Below are positions 41,107 through 48,795 of a stretch of DNA of 64,000 nt, in pieces. Source of the DNA: Bacteroidota bacterium (GTDB taxonomy: Bacteria > Bacteroidota > Bacteroidia > Flavobacteriales > Weeksellaceae); assembly GCA_023423715.1 (NCBI GenBank), contig JAFAFC010000020.1:70673-134672 (forward strand). The letters run 5' to 3'. The notes under the pieces are model-generated. The model ran no database searches. It saw nothing but the letters and a program-made list of their open reading frames with translations, and was not told the origin of the DNA. The position numbers and the translations under genes were made by a program. Every line of letters begins with the position of its first letter. The first letter of the stretch is position 1.

Positions 41107-41664
41107 ATGGATGTAGATAAGGCTTTTCAAACCATGATTGAAAATCTTCAAAAGAATACAGGGAAATCTTTGGAAGAGTGGATTGCAATTGTGAAAAAAG
41201 AAAACTTGGCGAAACATGGTCAAATTGTAAAATTTTTGAAGGAAACTCATGGCTTTACTCATGGTTTTGCAAATATGGTAGCGCATCGGGCGAACGAGTC
41301 GGATGCCGCTTCGGCTTCTGATTCAGTTGATTTAATTGCTGAACAATACAAAGGAAAAGAGAGCCTTAAGCCAATTTACGACGCATTGATTAAAGAAATT
41401 AATTCTTGGGGTGAAGCTTTTGAAATTGCACCGAAAAAAGCCAACGTAAGTCTAAAGCGGAAAAAACAATTTGCAGTTGTTGGTCCAGCAACCAAAACAC
41501 GATTTGAGATTGGTTTGATGTTGAAAGGGGAAGAACCAACGGCGCGTCTTGAAGCCGAAAAGCCAAATGCGATGTGTACGCACAAAATCAAAATTTCTTC
41601 TGTAGACGAGTTGGATGCGGAAGTTTACGCATGGTTGCGAAAATCGTTTGATAAATCTATTTAA
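41107..41664 (+). CDS. DUF4287 / DUF5655 two-domain protein
   Basis: The 185-residue protein contains an N-terminal DUF4287 segment (residues 1-65, with MIENLQKNTGKSLEEWIAIV and HGFTHGFANMVAHRA) followed by a DUF5655-like domain (about 75-180, with YDALIKEINSWGEAFEIAPKK and KKQFAVVGPATKTRFEIGL). The two domains commonly occur together in soil and aquatic bacteria, and no function is established. DUF5655 recalls nucleic-acid or protein-binding transport domains, which is weak evidence. It follows the VOC gene by 11 bp. Confidence 0.82.
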   Translation: MDVDKAFQTMIENLQKNTGKSLEEWIAIVKKENLAKHGQIVKFLKETHGFTHGFANMVAHRANESDAASASDSVDLIAEQYKGKESLKPIYDALIKEINSWGEAFEIAPKKANVSLKRKKQFAVVGPATKTRFEIGLMLKGEEPTARLEAEKPNAMCTHKIKISSVDELDAEVYAWLRKSFDKSI

Positions 41665-41673
41665 TTTCAGATT

Positions 41674-42267
41674 ATGGCAGAAAAGAAGAAAACATCTGCA
41701 ATGATGCAGCACGAGGATAATTTGTGGAACAACGAATTGGATCGTCTTGCTGCAATTTTCAACAAAACCAATTTGGAAGTTGCTGTAAAATGGGGAGCAG
41801 ATGTGTATACCTACAAAGGGAAAAACGTGGTGAGTTATGGTGGTTTCAAAAATTATTTCACGATTTGGTTTTACAATGGTGTTTTTTTGAGTGATCCAGA
41901 TTCCGTTTTGGTGAATGCACAAGAAGGAAAAACCAAGTCCCTACGTCAATGGAGAATGACTTCAATGGACGACATTGATGAGAAAAAAATCTTGAACTAC
42001 GTCAATGAGGCTGTAGAAATTGAGAAAAAAGGATTAAAATTAAGTCCAGAAAAATTTCAACCATTAGAAAATCCAGAACTTCTTCAAAATGCATTGGACG
42101 AAAATTCTGATTTAAATGCAGCATTTGAAAAACTAACTCCAGGAAAGCAAAAGGAATATATTCTTTACTTGAATGAAGCTAAACAAGAAGCAACGAAACT
42201 CAAGCGTTTGGAAAAAATTGTTCCGATGATTTTGGATGGGAAAGGGTTGAATGATAAATACAAATAA
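41674..42267 (+). CDS. YdeI/OmdA-family protein with DUF1801 domain
   Basis: The 197-residue protein has an N-terminal DUF1801 domain (LEVAVKWGADVYTYKGKNVVSY and FKNYFTIWFYNGVFL) and a C-terminal YdeI/OmdA tail (about 125-190, LNAAFEKLTPGKQKEYILYLNEAK and RLEKIVPMILDGKGLND). YdeI-like proteins are linked by name to outer-membrane stress genes, but the biochemistry is unknown. The gap to the previous gene is 9 bp. Confidence 0.85.
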   Translation: MAEKKKTSAMMQHEDNLWNNELDRLAAIFNKTNLEVAVKWGADVYTYKGKNVVSYGGFKNYFTIWFYNGVFLSDPDSVLVNAQEGKTKSLRQWRMTSMDDIDEKKILNYVNEAVEIEKKGLKLSPEKFQPLENPELLQNALDENSDLNAAFEKLTPGKQKEYILYLNEAKQEATKLKRLEKIVPMILDGKGLNDKYK

Positions 42268-42284
42268 ATACAAATAAAGACAAA
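42255..42284. repeat. Three tandem 10-bp repeats
   Basis: TAAATACAAA, TAAATACAAA and TAAAGACAAA follow head to tail, covering the stop codon of the YdeI-like gene and the spacer to the next. The array is short and AT-rich, so slippage may have made it. Confidence 0.7.
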
Positions 42285-42294
42285 AAACACCAAT

Positions 42295-42723
42295 ATGGCT
42301 AAAAATAAAACAACGACCACGGAAGCAAATGTTGACGAATTTATTCGATCGTATGCCAATTCGGAACAAAAAATTGAAGACAGTTTTGCATTGATGAAAA
42401 TGATGCAAGAAGTCACTGGAATCGAAGCTAAAATGTATGGCCCAACGATTGTTGGATTCGGAAATTACCATTATAAATATGCAAGTGGTCATGAAGGCGA
42501 TGCTCCATTATTAGGATTTTCACCTCGAAAAGCAGAGTTTTCACTGTATGTTTTTACGGGTCTTGAAGAGCACGAGCATTATTTGAAAGATCTAGGAAAA
42601 TTCAAGATTGGGAAAGCGTGTATCTATGTGAAAAAACTATCGGATCTGAATTTGGATGTTTTGAAAAATCTGATGAAAGAATCTGTTGCTTATTTGTCAA
42701 AAAAATACGAAAGAACATACTAA
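42295..42723 (+). CDS. DUF1801-type protein (second copy)
   Basis: The 142-residue product is a full DUF1801 domain: FALMKMMQEVTGIEAKMYGPT, GFGNYHYKYASGHEGDAP, FSPRKAEFSLYVF and LGKFKIGKACIYVKKL. It is similar in layout to the first gene of the operon but well diverged. It has a 27-bp gap to the YdeI-like gene and is one base from the DUF1569 gene. No catalytic residues can be named. Confidence 0.88.
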   Translation: MAKNKTTTTEANVDEFIRSYANSEQKIEDSFALMKMMQEVTGIEAKMYGPTIVGFGNYHYKYASGHEGDAPLLGFSPRKAEFSLYVFTGLEEHEHYLKDLGKFKIGKACIYVKKLSDLNLDVLKNLMKESVAYLSKKYERTY

Positions 42724-42724
42724 T

Positions 42725-43183
42725 ATGATAAAAGATCTTTTTTCTGAAAGCGTTTCTAAAGAAGTGATTGCGAGAATTAATCAACTAAAGCTCACTGACA
42801 ATCCAGTTTGGGGAAAAATGAGTGTTGATCAAATGTTGGCGCATTGCAACGTGATGTATAAATATACGTATCAACCTGAACAATTCAAAAAGCCAAACGC
42901 TTTCAAAAAGTTTCTATTGAGAACCTTTCTCAAAGGTTTTGTGGTGAGTCCGAAACCCTATAAAAAAAGCAGTCCGACCGCTCCGGAGTTTGTGATGACG
43001 GGACAAAAGGATTTTGAAAAGGAAAAATCAATGCTGATTGAGAACATTCAGAAAACCCAAAAATTAGGAAGTTCAACATTTGATGGAAAGGATAATTTCT
43101 CTTTTGGAAAAATGTCTAGCGCCGAATGGAATACGTTATTTTATAAACATTTAGATCATCATTTAACTCAATTTGGTGTTTAA
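42725..43183 (+). CDS. DUF1569 / DinB-like protein
   Basis: The ATG at 42725 lies one base after the previous stop; an in-frame start at 42686 overlaps that gene and was rejected. The 152-residue protein has a DinB-type four-helix bundle. Likely metal-binding His residues are in MSVDQMLAHCNVMYKY and in the C-terminal LFYKHLDHHLTQFG. This is the DUF1569 subfamily. DinB-like proteins bind Zn or Ni and some are thiol transferases; the substrate here is unknown. Confidence 0.85.
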   Translation: MIKDLFSESVSKEVIARINQLKLTDNPVWGKMSVDQMLAHCNVMYKYTYQPEQFKKPNAFKKFLLRTFLKGFVVSPKPYKKSSPTAPEFVMTGQKDFEKEKSMLIENIQKTQKLGSSTFDGKDNFSFGKMSSAEWNTLFYKHLDHHLTQFGV

Positions 43184-43202
43184 TATCCAAACCAATTTTA
43201 AT

Positions 43203-43652
43203 ATGAATACCAATCTTGCAAAAGCAGAAATGCTGATTAGAAAAGACATTGATGAAGTTTTTAACGCATTTATCAATCCAGAAGTAACAACTAAAATTTG
43301 GTTTACAAAAAGCTCGGGACCGCTTATTCAAGGAGAGAAAGTGGTGTGGACTTGGGAAATGTACAACCATTCCGTTGATGTGAATGTTTTGGAAGTTATC
43401 CCAAATAAATCGATCAAAGTTGATTGGGGAAACTACGACAAACCTTCGCTAGTTGAATGGACTTTCAAACCTATGAAAGAGGGAACTTTTGTGTCTATTT
43501 CAAATACGATTTCTAATGAGAATACCGAAAAATTAGTTGCCGAAGTTCGCGATAGCACCGAAGGTTTTACTTTAGTTTTAGCCAATCTAAAAGCTTTTTT
43601 GGAGTATCAAATTGAACTCGGTTTGGTTGGCGATCGCTTTCCGAATGAATAA
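43203..43652 (+). CDS. SRPBCC / AHSA1-domain protein
   Basis: The 149-residue protein starts at 43203 (an in-frame upstream start at 43173 overlaps the previous gene). It has an AHSA1 START-like fold, seen in RKDIDEVFNAFINPEVTTKIWFTKSSGPL and the late GFTLVLANLKAFLE helix. AHSA1-type proteins bind hydrophobic ligands or help toxin resistance and folding. It ends the seven-gene operon and abuts a convergent serine hydrolase gene, with no visible terminator between. Confidence 0.85.
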   Translation: MNTNLAKAEMLIRKDIDEVFNAFINPEVTTKIWFTKSSGPLIQGEKVVWTWEMYNHSVDVNVLEVIPNKSIKVDWGNYDKPSLVEWTFKPMKEGTFVSISNTISNENTEKLVAEVRDSTEGFTLVLANLKAFLEYQIELGLVGDRFPNE

Positions 43653-44699
43653 TTAATTTTTCCTATCTTTTTTCACCCAATCGCTCTCCAGCACTATGTT
43701 TTTGATGGCTGCTTCGTTATAACTCCAAAATTCACTTTCTTCAGGCATTTGATTTTCCATGACAATCACACTTGTTTTTGATTTTGGAAAATAACAATTA
43801 AGTAATGTGAAACCATCACCTAGTCCCGTGATAGCGTAATAATGATAGCCTTTTTCCTGAATTAATCTCACCGAATATCCGAATCCCATTTCTTGCGTTC
43901 CAAAAACTTGATGTTGGGATTTTGTGGATGGAGTAAGCAGCATTTTCAAAGATTTCGACTTTAGAATTTTTCCATTAAACAAAGCCTGATTCCATTTATT
44001 CAAATCTTCTGGAGTTGAAATAATTCCAGCTGCAGAACGAATATCATTTGTTAAAAATGATTTTGTAACAGCACGCAATTGGTTTTCTAAATTCATAAAT
44101 CCTGTAATTGCTTTACTCGGTTCATTTTCAGAAAAGCAATAGCTTTTTGTCATTCCTACGTCTTTAAAAAGTTGATTCACCAATTCCCAATACGATTTTT
44201 TGTAAACATTTTCAAGAATTTTTCCCAGCAAGGCATACGAAAGATTTCCATATTTAAATTGACTTCCAGGCGTAAAAAGTAAGGAGTCATCTACGCTTTT
44301 TATTCCATGGGTATGATTCAATAATTGATGGATTGTTACCTGGTTTTTCCATTCCTGTTTCAAGTCTTTTAAATACAGGCCAATTGCGTTCGAAACCTTT
44401 AGTTTTCCTTGTTCTTGTGCTTTTAGAATCAAAACTGCGGTAAATTGTTTAGAATTGGACATGATTTTAAAGGCATCCGAAGCGGTAATCTTTTTGGCCT
44501 TTGTTGAGTCTGAAAAGCCTTGTGTATTTTGATACAATGTTTTGTTGTTATTTTTCACCAAAACGGATCCAGTAAATAGAATAGGCTTTGTTGAAACCAA
44601 GATAGAATCCAATTTTTTTATCGTCTCCACTTGACTAAAACATAGTTTACATGCAAACAACAGAAATACGAGTAGGTAGATTTTTGAGTGAATTTTCAT
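43653..44699 (-). CDS. Serine hydrolase of the beta-lactamase / penicillin-binding family
   Basis: The 348-residue exported protein has a signal peptide (to CFSQ, about residue 23). It has the catalytic motifs of class C-type hydrolases: Ser81-Asn-Ser-Lys84 (SxxK) and Tyr150-Gly-Asn152 (YxN), with a GLGDGF region in place of the KTG or HxG box. The family includes esterases, peptidases and D-amino-acid peptidases, and true beta-lactamase activity is not implied. It lies 18 bp downstream of a histidine kinase gene on the same strand and may be in that operon. Confidence 0.87.
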   Translation of the reverse strand: MKIHSKIYLLVFLLFACKLCFSQVETIKKLDSILVSTKPILFTGSVLVKNNNKTLYQNTQGFSDSTKAKKITASDAFKIMSNSKQFTAVLILKAQEQGKLKVSNAIGLYLKDLKQEWKNQVTIHQLLNHTHGIKSVDDSLLFTPGSQFKYGNLSYALLGKILENVYKKSYWELVNQLFKDVGMTKSYCFSENEPSKAITGFMNLENQLRAVTKSFLTNDIRSAAGIISTPEDLNKWNQALFNGKILKSKSLKMLLTPSTKSQHQVFGTQEMGFGYSVRLIQEKGYHYYAITGLGDGFTLLNCYFPKSKTSVIVMENQMPEESEFWSYNEAAIKNIVLESDWVKKDRKN

Positions 44700-44717
44700 G
44701 AAATTTAAATTAATATT

Positions 44718-46046
44718 TTACACAAACCACATTTCAAACGCAGAACCTTTTTCCAATCTACGATAGATAAGATAGCCGTTATGGGCTTCCATAATGCCTT
44801 TGGAAAGCGTTAAACCAATTCCGGAGCCGTTTTGTCGAGTCGTGAAAAAGGGAAGAAATATTTTATTCTCAATTTGCGGATCGATTCCTGAGCCGTTGTC
44901 TTCTACGGAAAGTAAAATCCGATTGTTTACTTCCGAAATTTGAATATTTATTTTTTTGGAATCTTGTTTTTGCAAAGCCAATTGCGCGTTGGTTAGAAGA
45001 TTCACCAAAACACGTTCAATCATGCTTTCATCGGCTTGAATGAAATAATCTTGCGCCGAAATTTCCAACTGAATAGTGTTTGTTTTAAACTCTGTTTCAA
45101 AGATTTTTGTGGCTTTTTCAATCGTATTTTTAAGATTGATTTTCTCTTTTTTAGGTTTTGGAAGTTCGGCAATTTGTCGATAACTATCGATAAAATGAAG
45201 CAATTGCTGCGATTTCGAATTGATAATTTTCAACGAATCTTTAATTTCCTCCTGATCTTCTTGTGTCAATTCTTCTTGAGCGGTCAAATATTCTAGATTA
45301 TAAATCAAGCTATTCACGGGCGTTAGCGTGTTGAGAAGCTCGTGCGAAATCACTTTCATCAAATTATTCCACGCTTGTTTTTCCTTTTTGTCGATAATTC
45401 GTTGGATGGATTCCAAAGAAATAACACAAAATTCATTGCCGTAAGTAGCGATTCTCGACGTACGAATCGAGTAGGATTGCGCCGTACTTTCTTGAATGGA
45501 AATGTCGATGAACTCTTGCGAATCCTGAAATTCTGAACTTTCAATTAATTGAAAAAATTCAGGTGATTTGTCTTTGTAAAAACTCCATTCGTTGTATTTT
45601 GGAACTTTTAAAATATTCGAAAAACTAGGATTGGAATAGAAAACTTTCCAATTTTCTTCATTCTGATTTTTATTCAAAATCAAAAAACCGATTTCCATTT
45701 TATTTAGAATCGATTCGTATAGATTTTTGTAGGAATAAAGGTCTTTGTGCTCTTCTTTGGCCTGATAATACAACTTAACCACGTAGGCTTTTAAGTCATT
45801 TTTAGAATCCATTTCAGGGAAAAGTGAAAAATCTTTATTTCTGATAGAACTAATAATTTTTTCGGCGTCATTCATTTGTGTCGAAAACCTCATCCAACAG
45901 GCGATTTGCAAAGCAACGGCAACCGCAAAAAAGATAACAGATGTGAAATATTTTTGATGAAAATAGGCATCGAAAGCGGCGAAGCAAGCAACCAAACTAA
46001 GAACGCTAAAAATCAGCCACAGAAAATTGAAATTTTTAAACATCAT
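44718..46046 (-). CDS. NtrB-like membrane histidine kinase
   Basis: The 442-residue protein has two membrane helices (about 8-25 and 33-48) with almost no periplasmic loop. A PAS-like region (about 95-215) precedes a kinase core with His in VISHELLNTLTPVNSL (near residue 240) and the N, G1 and G2 boxes (NLLTNAQ, DNGSGIDPQ, GSGIGLTLSKG). It overlaps the start of its partner NtrC-type regulator by one base. It likely senses a signal inside the membrane or cytoplasm and controls the divergent export operon. Confidence 0.92.
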   Translation of the reverse strand: MMFKNFNFLWLIFSVLSLVACFAAFDAYFHQKYFTSVIFFAVAVALQIACWMRFSTQMNDAEKIISSIRNKDFSLFPEMDSKNDLKAYVVKLYYQAKEEHKDLYSYKNLYESILNKMEIGFLILNKNQNEENWKVFYSNPSFSNILKVPKYNEWSFYKDKSPEFFQLIESSEFQDSQEFIDISIQESTAQSYSIRTSRIATYGNEFCVISLESIQRIIDKKEKQAWNNLMKVISHELLNTLTPVNSLIYNLEYLTAQEELTQEDQEEIKDSLKIINSKSQQLLHFIDSYRQIAELPKPKKEKINLKNTIEKATKIFETEFKTNTIQLEISAQDYFIQADESMIERVLVNLLTNAQLALQKQDSKKINIQISEVNNRILLSVEDNGSGIDPQIENKIFLPFFTTRQNGSGIGLTLSKGIMEAHNGYLIYRRLEKGSAFEMWFV

Positions 46047-47383
46047 TATAAGCCAAATTTTTCCATTCGACGGTACAAAGCAGCACGCGAGAGTCCCAAT
46101 GCATCGGCAGCAGCGGAAATATTCCCTTGGTATTTTTTGAGTGCGTTTTTGATGAGTTTTTCTTCCATTTCTTCCAAATTTAAGGACGATACGGTTTCGT
46201 TTTCTGGTTTTGAAGAATCAAATTTAAGTTGAATTTTCGAGGAATCCGACAAAATTATTTCACGTTCAATGCTGTGTTCCAATTCACGAATATTCCCTGG
46301 AAATCCATAATTGACGAGCTCTTCCATGTTTTCGATTTCCAGATTTTCTTTGCTATATTTCTTTTCAAATTTAGTCAAGAAAAATTCGGTCAAAGCTGGA
46401 ATATCTTCTTTTCGATCGCGAAGTGGCGGTAAATTAACTTCCACTGTATTAATTCTGAAGTATAAATCTTCTCTAAACTTCCCTTCAGTAACTAGTTTTC
46501 TTAATTCGGCGTTCGTTGCAAATAAGAAACGAACATTCGGAAAACGTTCTTTGGTTTCGCCAATTCTCGATAATTTTTTGGTTTGAATTAAAGTCAACAA
46601 TTTTTGTTGCAAAGGCAAAGATAAATTTCCGATTTCGTCTAAGAAAACCGTTCCGCCATCGGCGTTTTCAATCTTTCCAGCTTTGTCGGTTTTGGCGTCG
46701 GTAAAAGCGCCTTTTGCGTAACCAAACAATTCGGCTTCAAACAAATTTTCAGAAATCGAACCCAAATCAATGTGTACAAAAGGTTCATTTTTCCTTTGTG
46801 AATGCTGATGAATATAATCCGCCATCACATATTTTCCAGTTCCATTTTCTCCCAAAAGTAATACGTTTGCATCCGTTTTGGCGACTTTTTGCAAGGTGTT
46901 CATCACCGAAATCATAGTTGGCGATTGACTTTCCAGACGATAATTCTGCGAACTTTCTTGTAAATTTTCCCATTGCGATAATTTCTTATTTTTTCGAGAA
47001 ATATCAACCGCAAGATTTACAGAAGCGTAGAGTTTTTCGTTGTTCCAAGGTTTTAAAATAAAATCGGTAGCGCCTTTCTTTAGAGCTTCCACAGCCAACT
47101 CTACTTCGCCATAAGCCGTCATCAAAATCACAGGAATATCGGGATTGACTTCTTTAATTTCAGAAAGCCAATACAATCCTTCTTTGCCATCTTCGAAACC
47201 ACGACGGAAATTCATGTCGAGCAAAATCGCGTCGATTTCGTTTTCATTTAATGTTGATAAAATCTTTTGTGGAGCGCTAATCCCAATCACATTGGTGAAG
47301 AATTTTTTAAGCCACACACGAGCCGAAAATAAAATATCTTCGTCGTCATCGACAATCAAAATTCCGGCTTCTTTTTTTCTCAT
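46046..47383 (-). CDS. NtrC-family sigma-54-dependent response regulator
   Basis: The 445-residue protein has a receiver domain (phosphoacceptor Asp56 in DAILLDMNF), an AAA+ domain, and a C-terminal Fis-type helix (LKKYQGNISAAADALGLSRA). The AAA+ domain has Walker A GENGTGKY, the sigma-54 contact loop GAFTDA (classically GAFTGA) and Walker B GTVFLDEIG. It activates sigma-54 promoters from upstream sites. Two TGTTC-N6-(G/A)ACA sites lie in the gap to the divergent export operon (47406-47442). The GAFTDA loop is a known variant in Bacteroidota. Confidence 0.94.
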   Translation of the reverse strand: MRKKEAGILIVDDDEDILFSARVWLKKFFTNVIGISAPQKILSTLNENEIDAILLDMNFRRGFEDGKEGLYWLSEIKEVNPDIPVILMTAYGEVELAVEALKKGATDFILKPWNNEKLYASVNLAVDISRKNKKLSQWENLQESSQNYRLESQSPTMISVMNTLQKVAKTDANVLLLGENGTGKYVMADYIHQHSQRKNEPFVHIDLGSISENLFEAELFGYAKGAFTDAKTDKAGKIENADGGTVFLDEIGNLSLPLQQKLLTLIQTKKLSRIGETKERFPNVRFLFATNAELRKLVTEGKFREDLYFRINTVEVNLPPLRDRKEDIPALTEFFLTKFEKKYSKENLEIENMEELVNYGFPGNIRELEHSIEREIILSDSSKIQLKFDSSKPENETVSSLNLEEMEEKLIKNALKKYQGNISAAADALGLSRAALYRRMEKFGL

Positions 47384-47405
47384 AGCTTCTTTCTACGTTT
47401 TTTAA

Positions 47406-47442
47406 TGTTCGTTTTCGGACAATAAGTGTTCATTTTCGAACA
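47406..47442. promoter_or_regulatory. Two tandem 16-bp enhancer sites for the NtrC-type regulator
   Basis: TGTTCGTTTTCGGACA (47406-47421) and TGTTCATTTTCGAACA (47427-47442) are near-perfect palindromes of the form TGTTC-N6-GAACA. Their centres are 21 bp apart, two helical turns, so two dimers would bind on one face. They lie 66-102 bp upstream of the putative sigma-54 promoter and 108 bp before the HlyD start. Confidence 0.75.
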
Positions 47443-47507
47443 GTTTTAAAAGTACATATTTTCAATCAGTTTCTCATTATCAGCGCTTTACAGGTTTCTA
47501 ATTTTTG

Positions 47508-47521
47508 TGGCATTATCTTCG
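47508..47521 (+). promoter_or_regulatory. Imperfect sigma-54-like promoter of the export operon
   Basis: TGGCATTATCTTCG contains the -24 TGGCA but reads TCG where the -12 consensus has TTGC. It is 29 bp before the HlyD start and at the right distance from the enhancer sites. A sigma-70-type reading (TATCTTCG, one mismatch to TAnnTTTG) is the alternative. Confidence 0.4.
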
Positions 47522-47550
47522 TGTAATAAACTGTGAATCAATCTGATATC

Positions 47551-48795
47551 ATGGATACGAAAGTAGAAAAAAAACAATCAAAAATCAAAATTATACTTAT
47601 TGCACTTTTGGCGGTAATTGGAGTTGGGGCTTTTGCGACGTACTTTTTGCAGCAAAAGAAAACCTATAATGTAAAAACGGAAGACCTTCAATTTGGGGAT
47701 GTAACGGAAGGGAAATTCGAAGATATGCTCATGATTACCGCACAAACACAATCTCTAAACTCATCGTTGGTGAATGTTTTGGAAGGCGGAATGGTGAAGG
47801 AAATTTATACAGAAGATGGACAGATGGTGACGAAAGGACAACCTTTGGCTCGAGTATACAACCCAAACACGGAATTCAATTATCTGAATCAGGAAACGGG
47901 AATTATGCAGCAAATTAGCCAAATGCGAAGTTCACTTTTAGAATTGAAAAATCAAGAATTCAATCAAAATAAAGAATTATTGCAAAGTCAGAACGATTAC
48001 AATACAGCGCAACAAGCTTTTAATCTTCAAAAACGTTTGTATGACGCTGAAATTGGGAAAAAATCGGAGTTTGAATTGGCTCAACAAAATTTGAATTATC
48101 AAACCAAACGCAAGCAAATTACTGAACAAGGCATCGTGAATGAAAATCGTTCTCGAAATCAACAAATTTCGGCGATTAATACATCGATTAATCAAATGGA
48201 AAAAAGCTTGTTGGTTTTGAAATCCAACAAAAATAATTTTCTCATTATGGCGCCTGTTTCTGGGAGATTGTCGTCTTTCATTTTATCTTTGGGACAGAAT
48301 CTAACGTCGGGTGAAAGTATTGGGAAAATTGATTTGATGGACGGTTACAAGCTCATCGCAAAAGTGGATGAATATTACATCAACAAATTACAAATCGGAA
48401 TTAAAGGAACTTTGGATAACAATGGAAAAAACTACAATGTAATTGTTACAAAAGTCCTTCCAGAAGTGAAAGACGGACAGTTTTCTGTTGAGTTGAATTT
48501 TTCGGATAATGAAAAACCTGAGAATTTAAAAATCGGGATGACTTTCGGTGTGAAATTGAAATTGTCGGCAGATACGCAAAGTGTGATGATTCCGAAAGGA
48601 AGTTTCTACAAAGATACCAACGGAAAATGGATTTTTGTTGTCAATGGAAACAAAGCAGAGAAACGAAACATCAGTCTAGGACGTGAAAATCCGATGTATT
48701 ATGAAGTGACTTCAGGCTTGAAAAAAGGAGAAAAAGTCATTGTTTCCGATTACAGCGATTACAAGAAATATGAAATTTTAGACCTGAAAAACTAA
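47551..48795 (+). CDS. HlyD-family periplasmic adaptor of the ABC exporter
   Basis: The ATG at 47551 gives a 414-residue protein with one N-terminal membrane anchor (about 12-33, KIILIALLAVIGVGAFATYF). The frame could begin at a GTG at 47533, six codons earlier. The usual adaptor parts follow: a lipoyl-type NVLEGGMVKEIYTEDGQMVTKGQPLA, a helical hairpin (about 115-225, rich in Gln and Asn), and a barrel and C-terminal domain (IPKGSFYKDTNGKWIFVVNG). It would link the FtsX-type permeases with the TolC protein at the end of the operon. Confidence 0.9.
   Translation: MDTKVEKKQSKIKIILIALLAVIGVGAFATYFLQQKKTYNVKTEDLQFGDVTEGKFEDMLMITAQTQSLNSSLVNVLEGGMVKEIYTEDGQMVTKGQPLARVYNPNTEFNYLNQETGIMQQISQMRSSLLELKNQEFNQNKELLQSQNDYNTAQQAFNLQKRLYDAEIGKKSEFELAQQNLNYQTKRKQITEQGIVNENRSRNQQISAINTSINQMEKSLLVLKSNKNNFLIMAPVSGRLSSFILSLGQNLTSGESIGKIDLMDGYKLIAKVDEYYINKLQIGIKGTLDNNGKNYNVIVTKVLPEVKDGQFSVELNFSDNEKPENLKIGMTFGVKLKLSADTQSVMIPKGSFYKDTNGKWIFVVNGNKAEKRNISLGRENPMYYEVTSGLKKGEKVIVSDYSDYKKYEILDLKN

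Noticed and set aside
41452..41922. Open frame of 156 codons on the minus strand
   Set aside because: It runs antisense across two well-supported genes (DUF4287/DUF5655 and YdeI-like) and has no recognisable domain.
43653..44699. Serine hydrolase as a beta-lactamase resistance gene
   Set aside because: SxxK and YxN are shared by esterases and peptidases and the third motif is atypical, so no antibiotic activity is claimed.
45876..46232. Open frame of 118 codons opposite the NtrB/NtrC genes
   Set aside because: It is antisense to two complete conserved genes and shows no domain.
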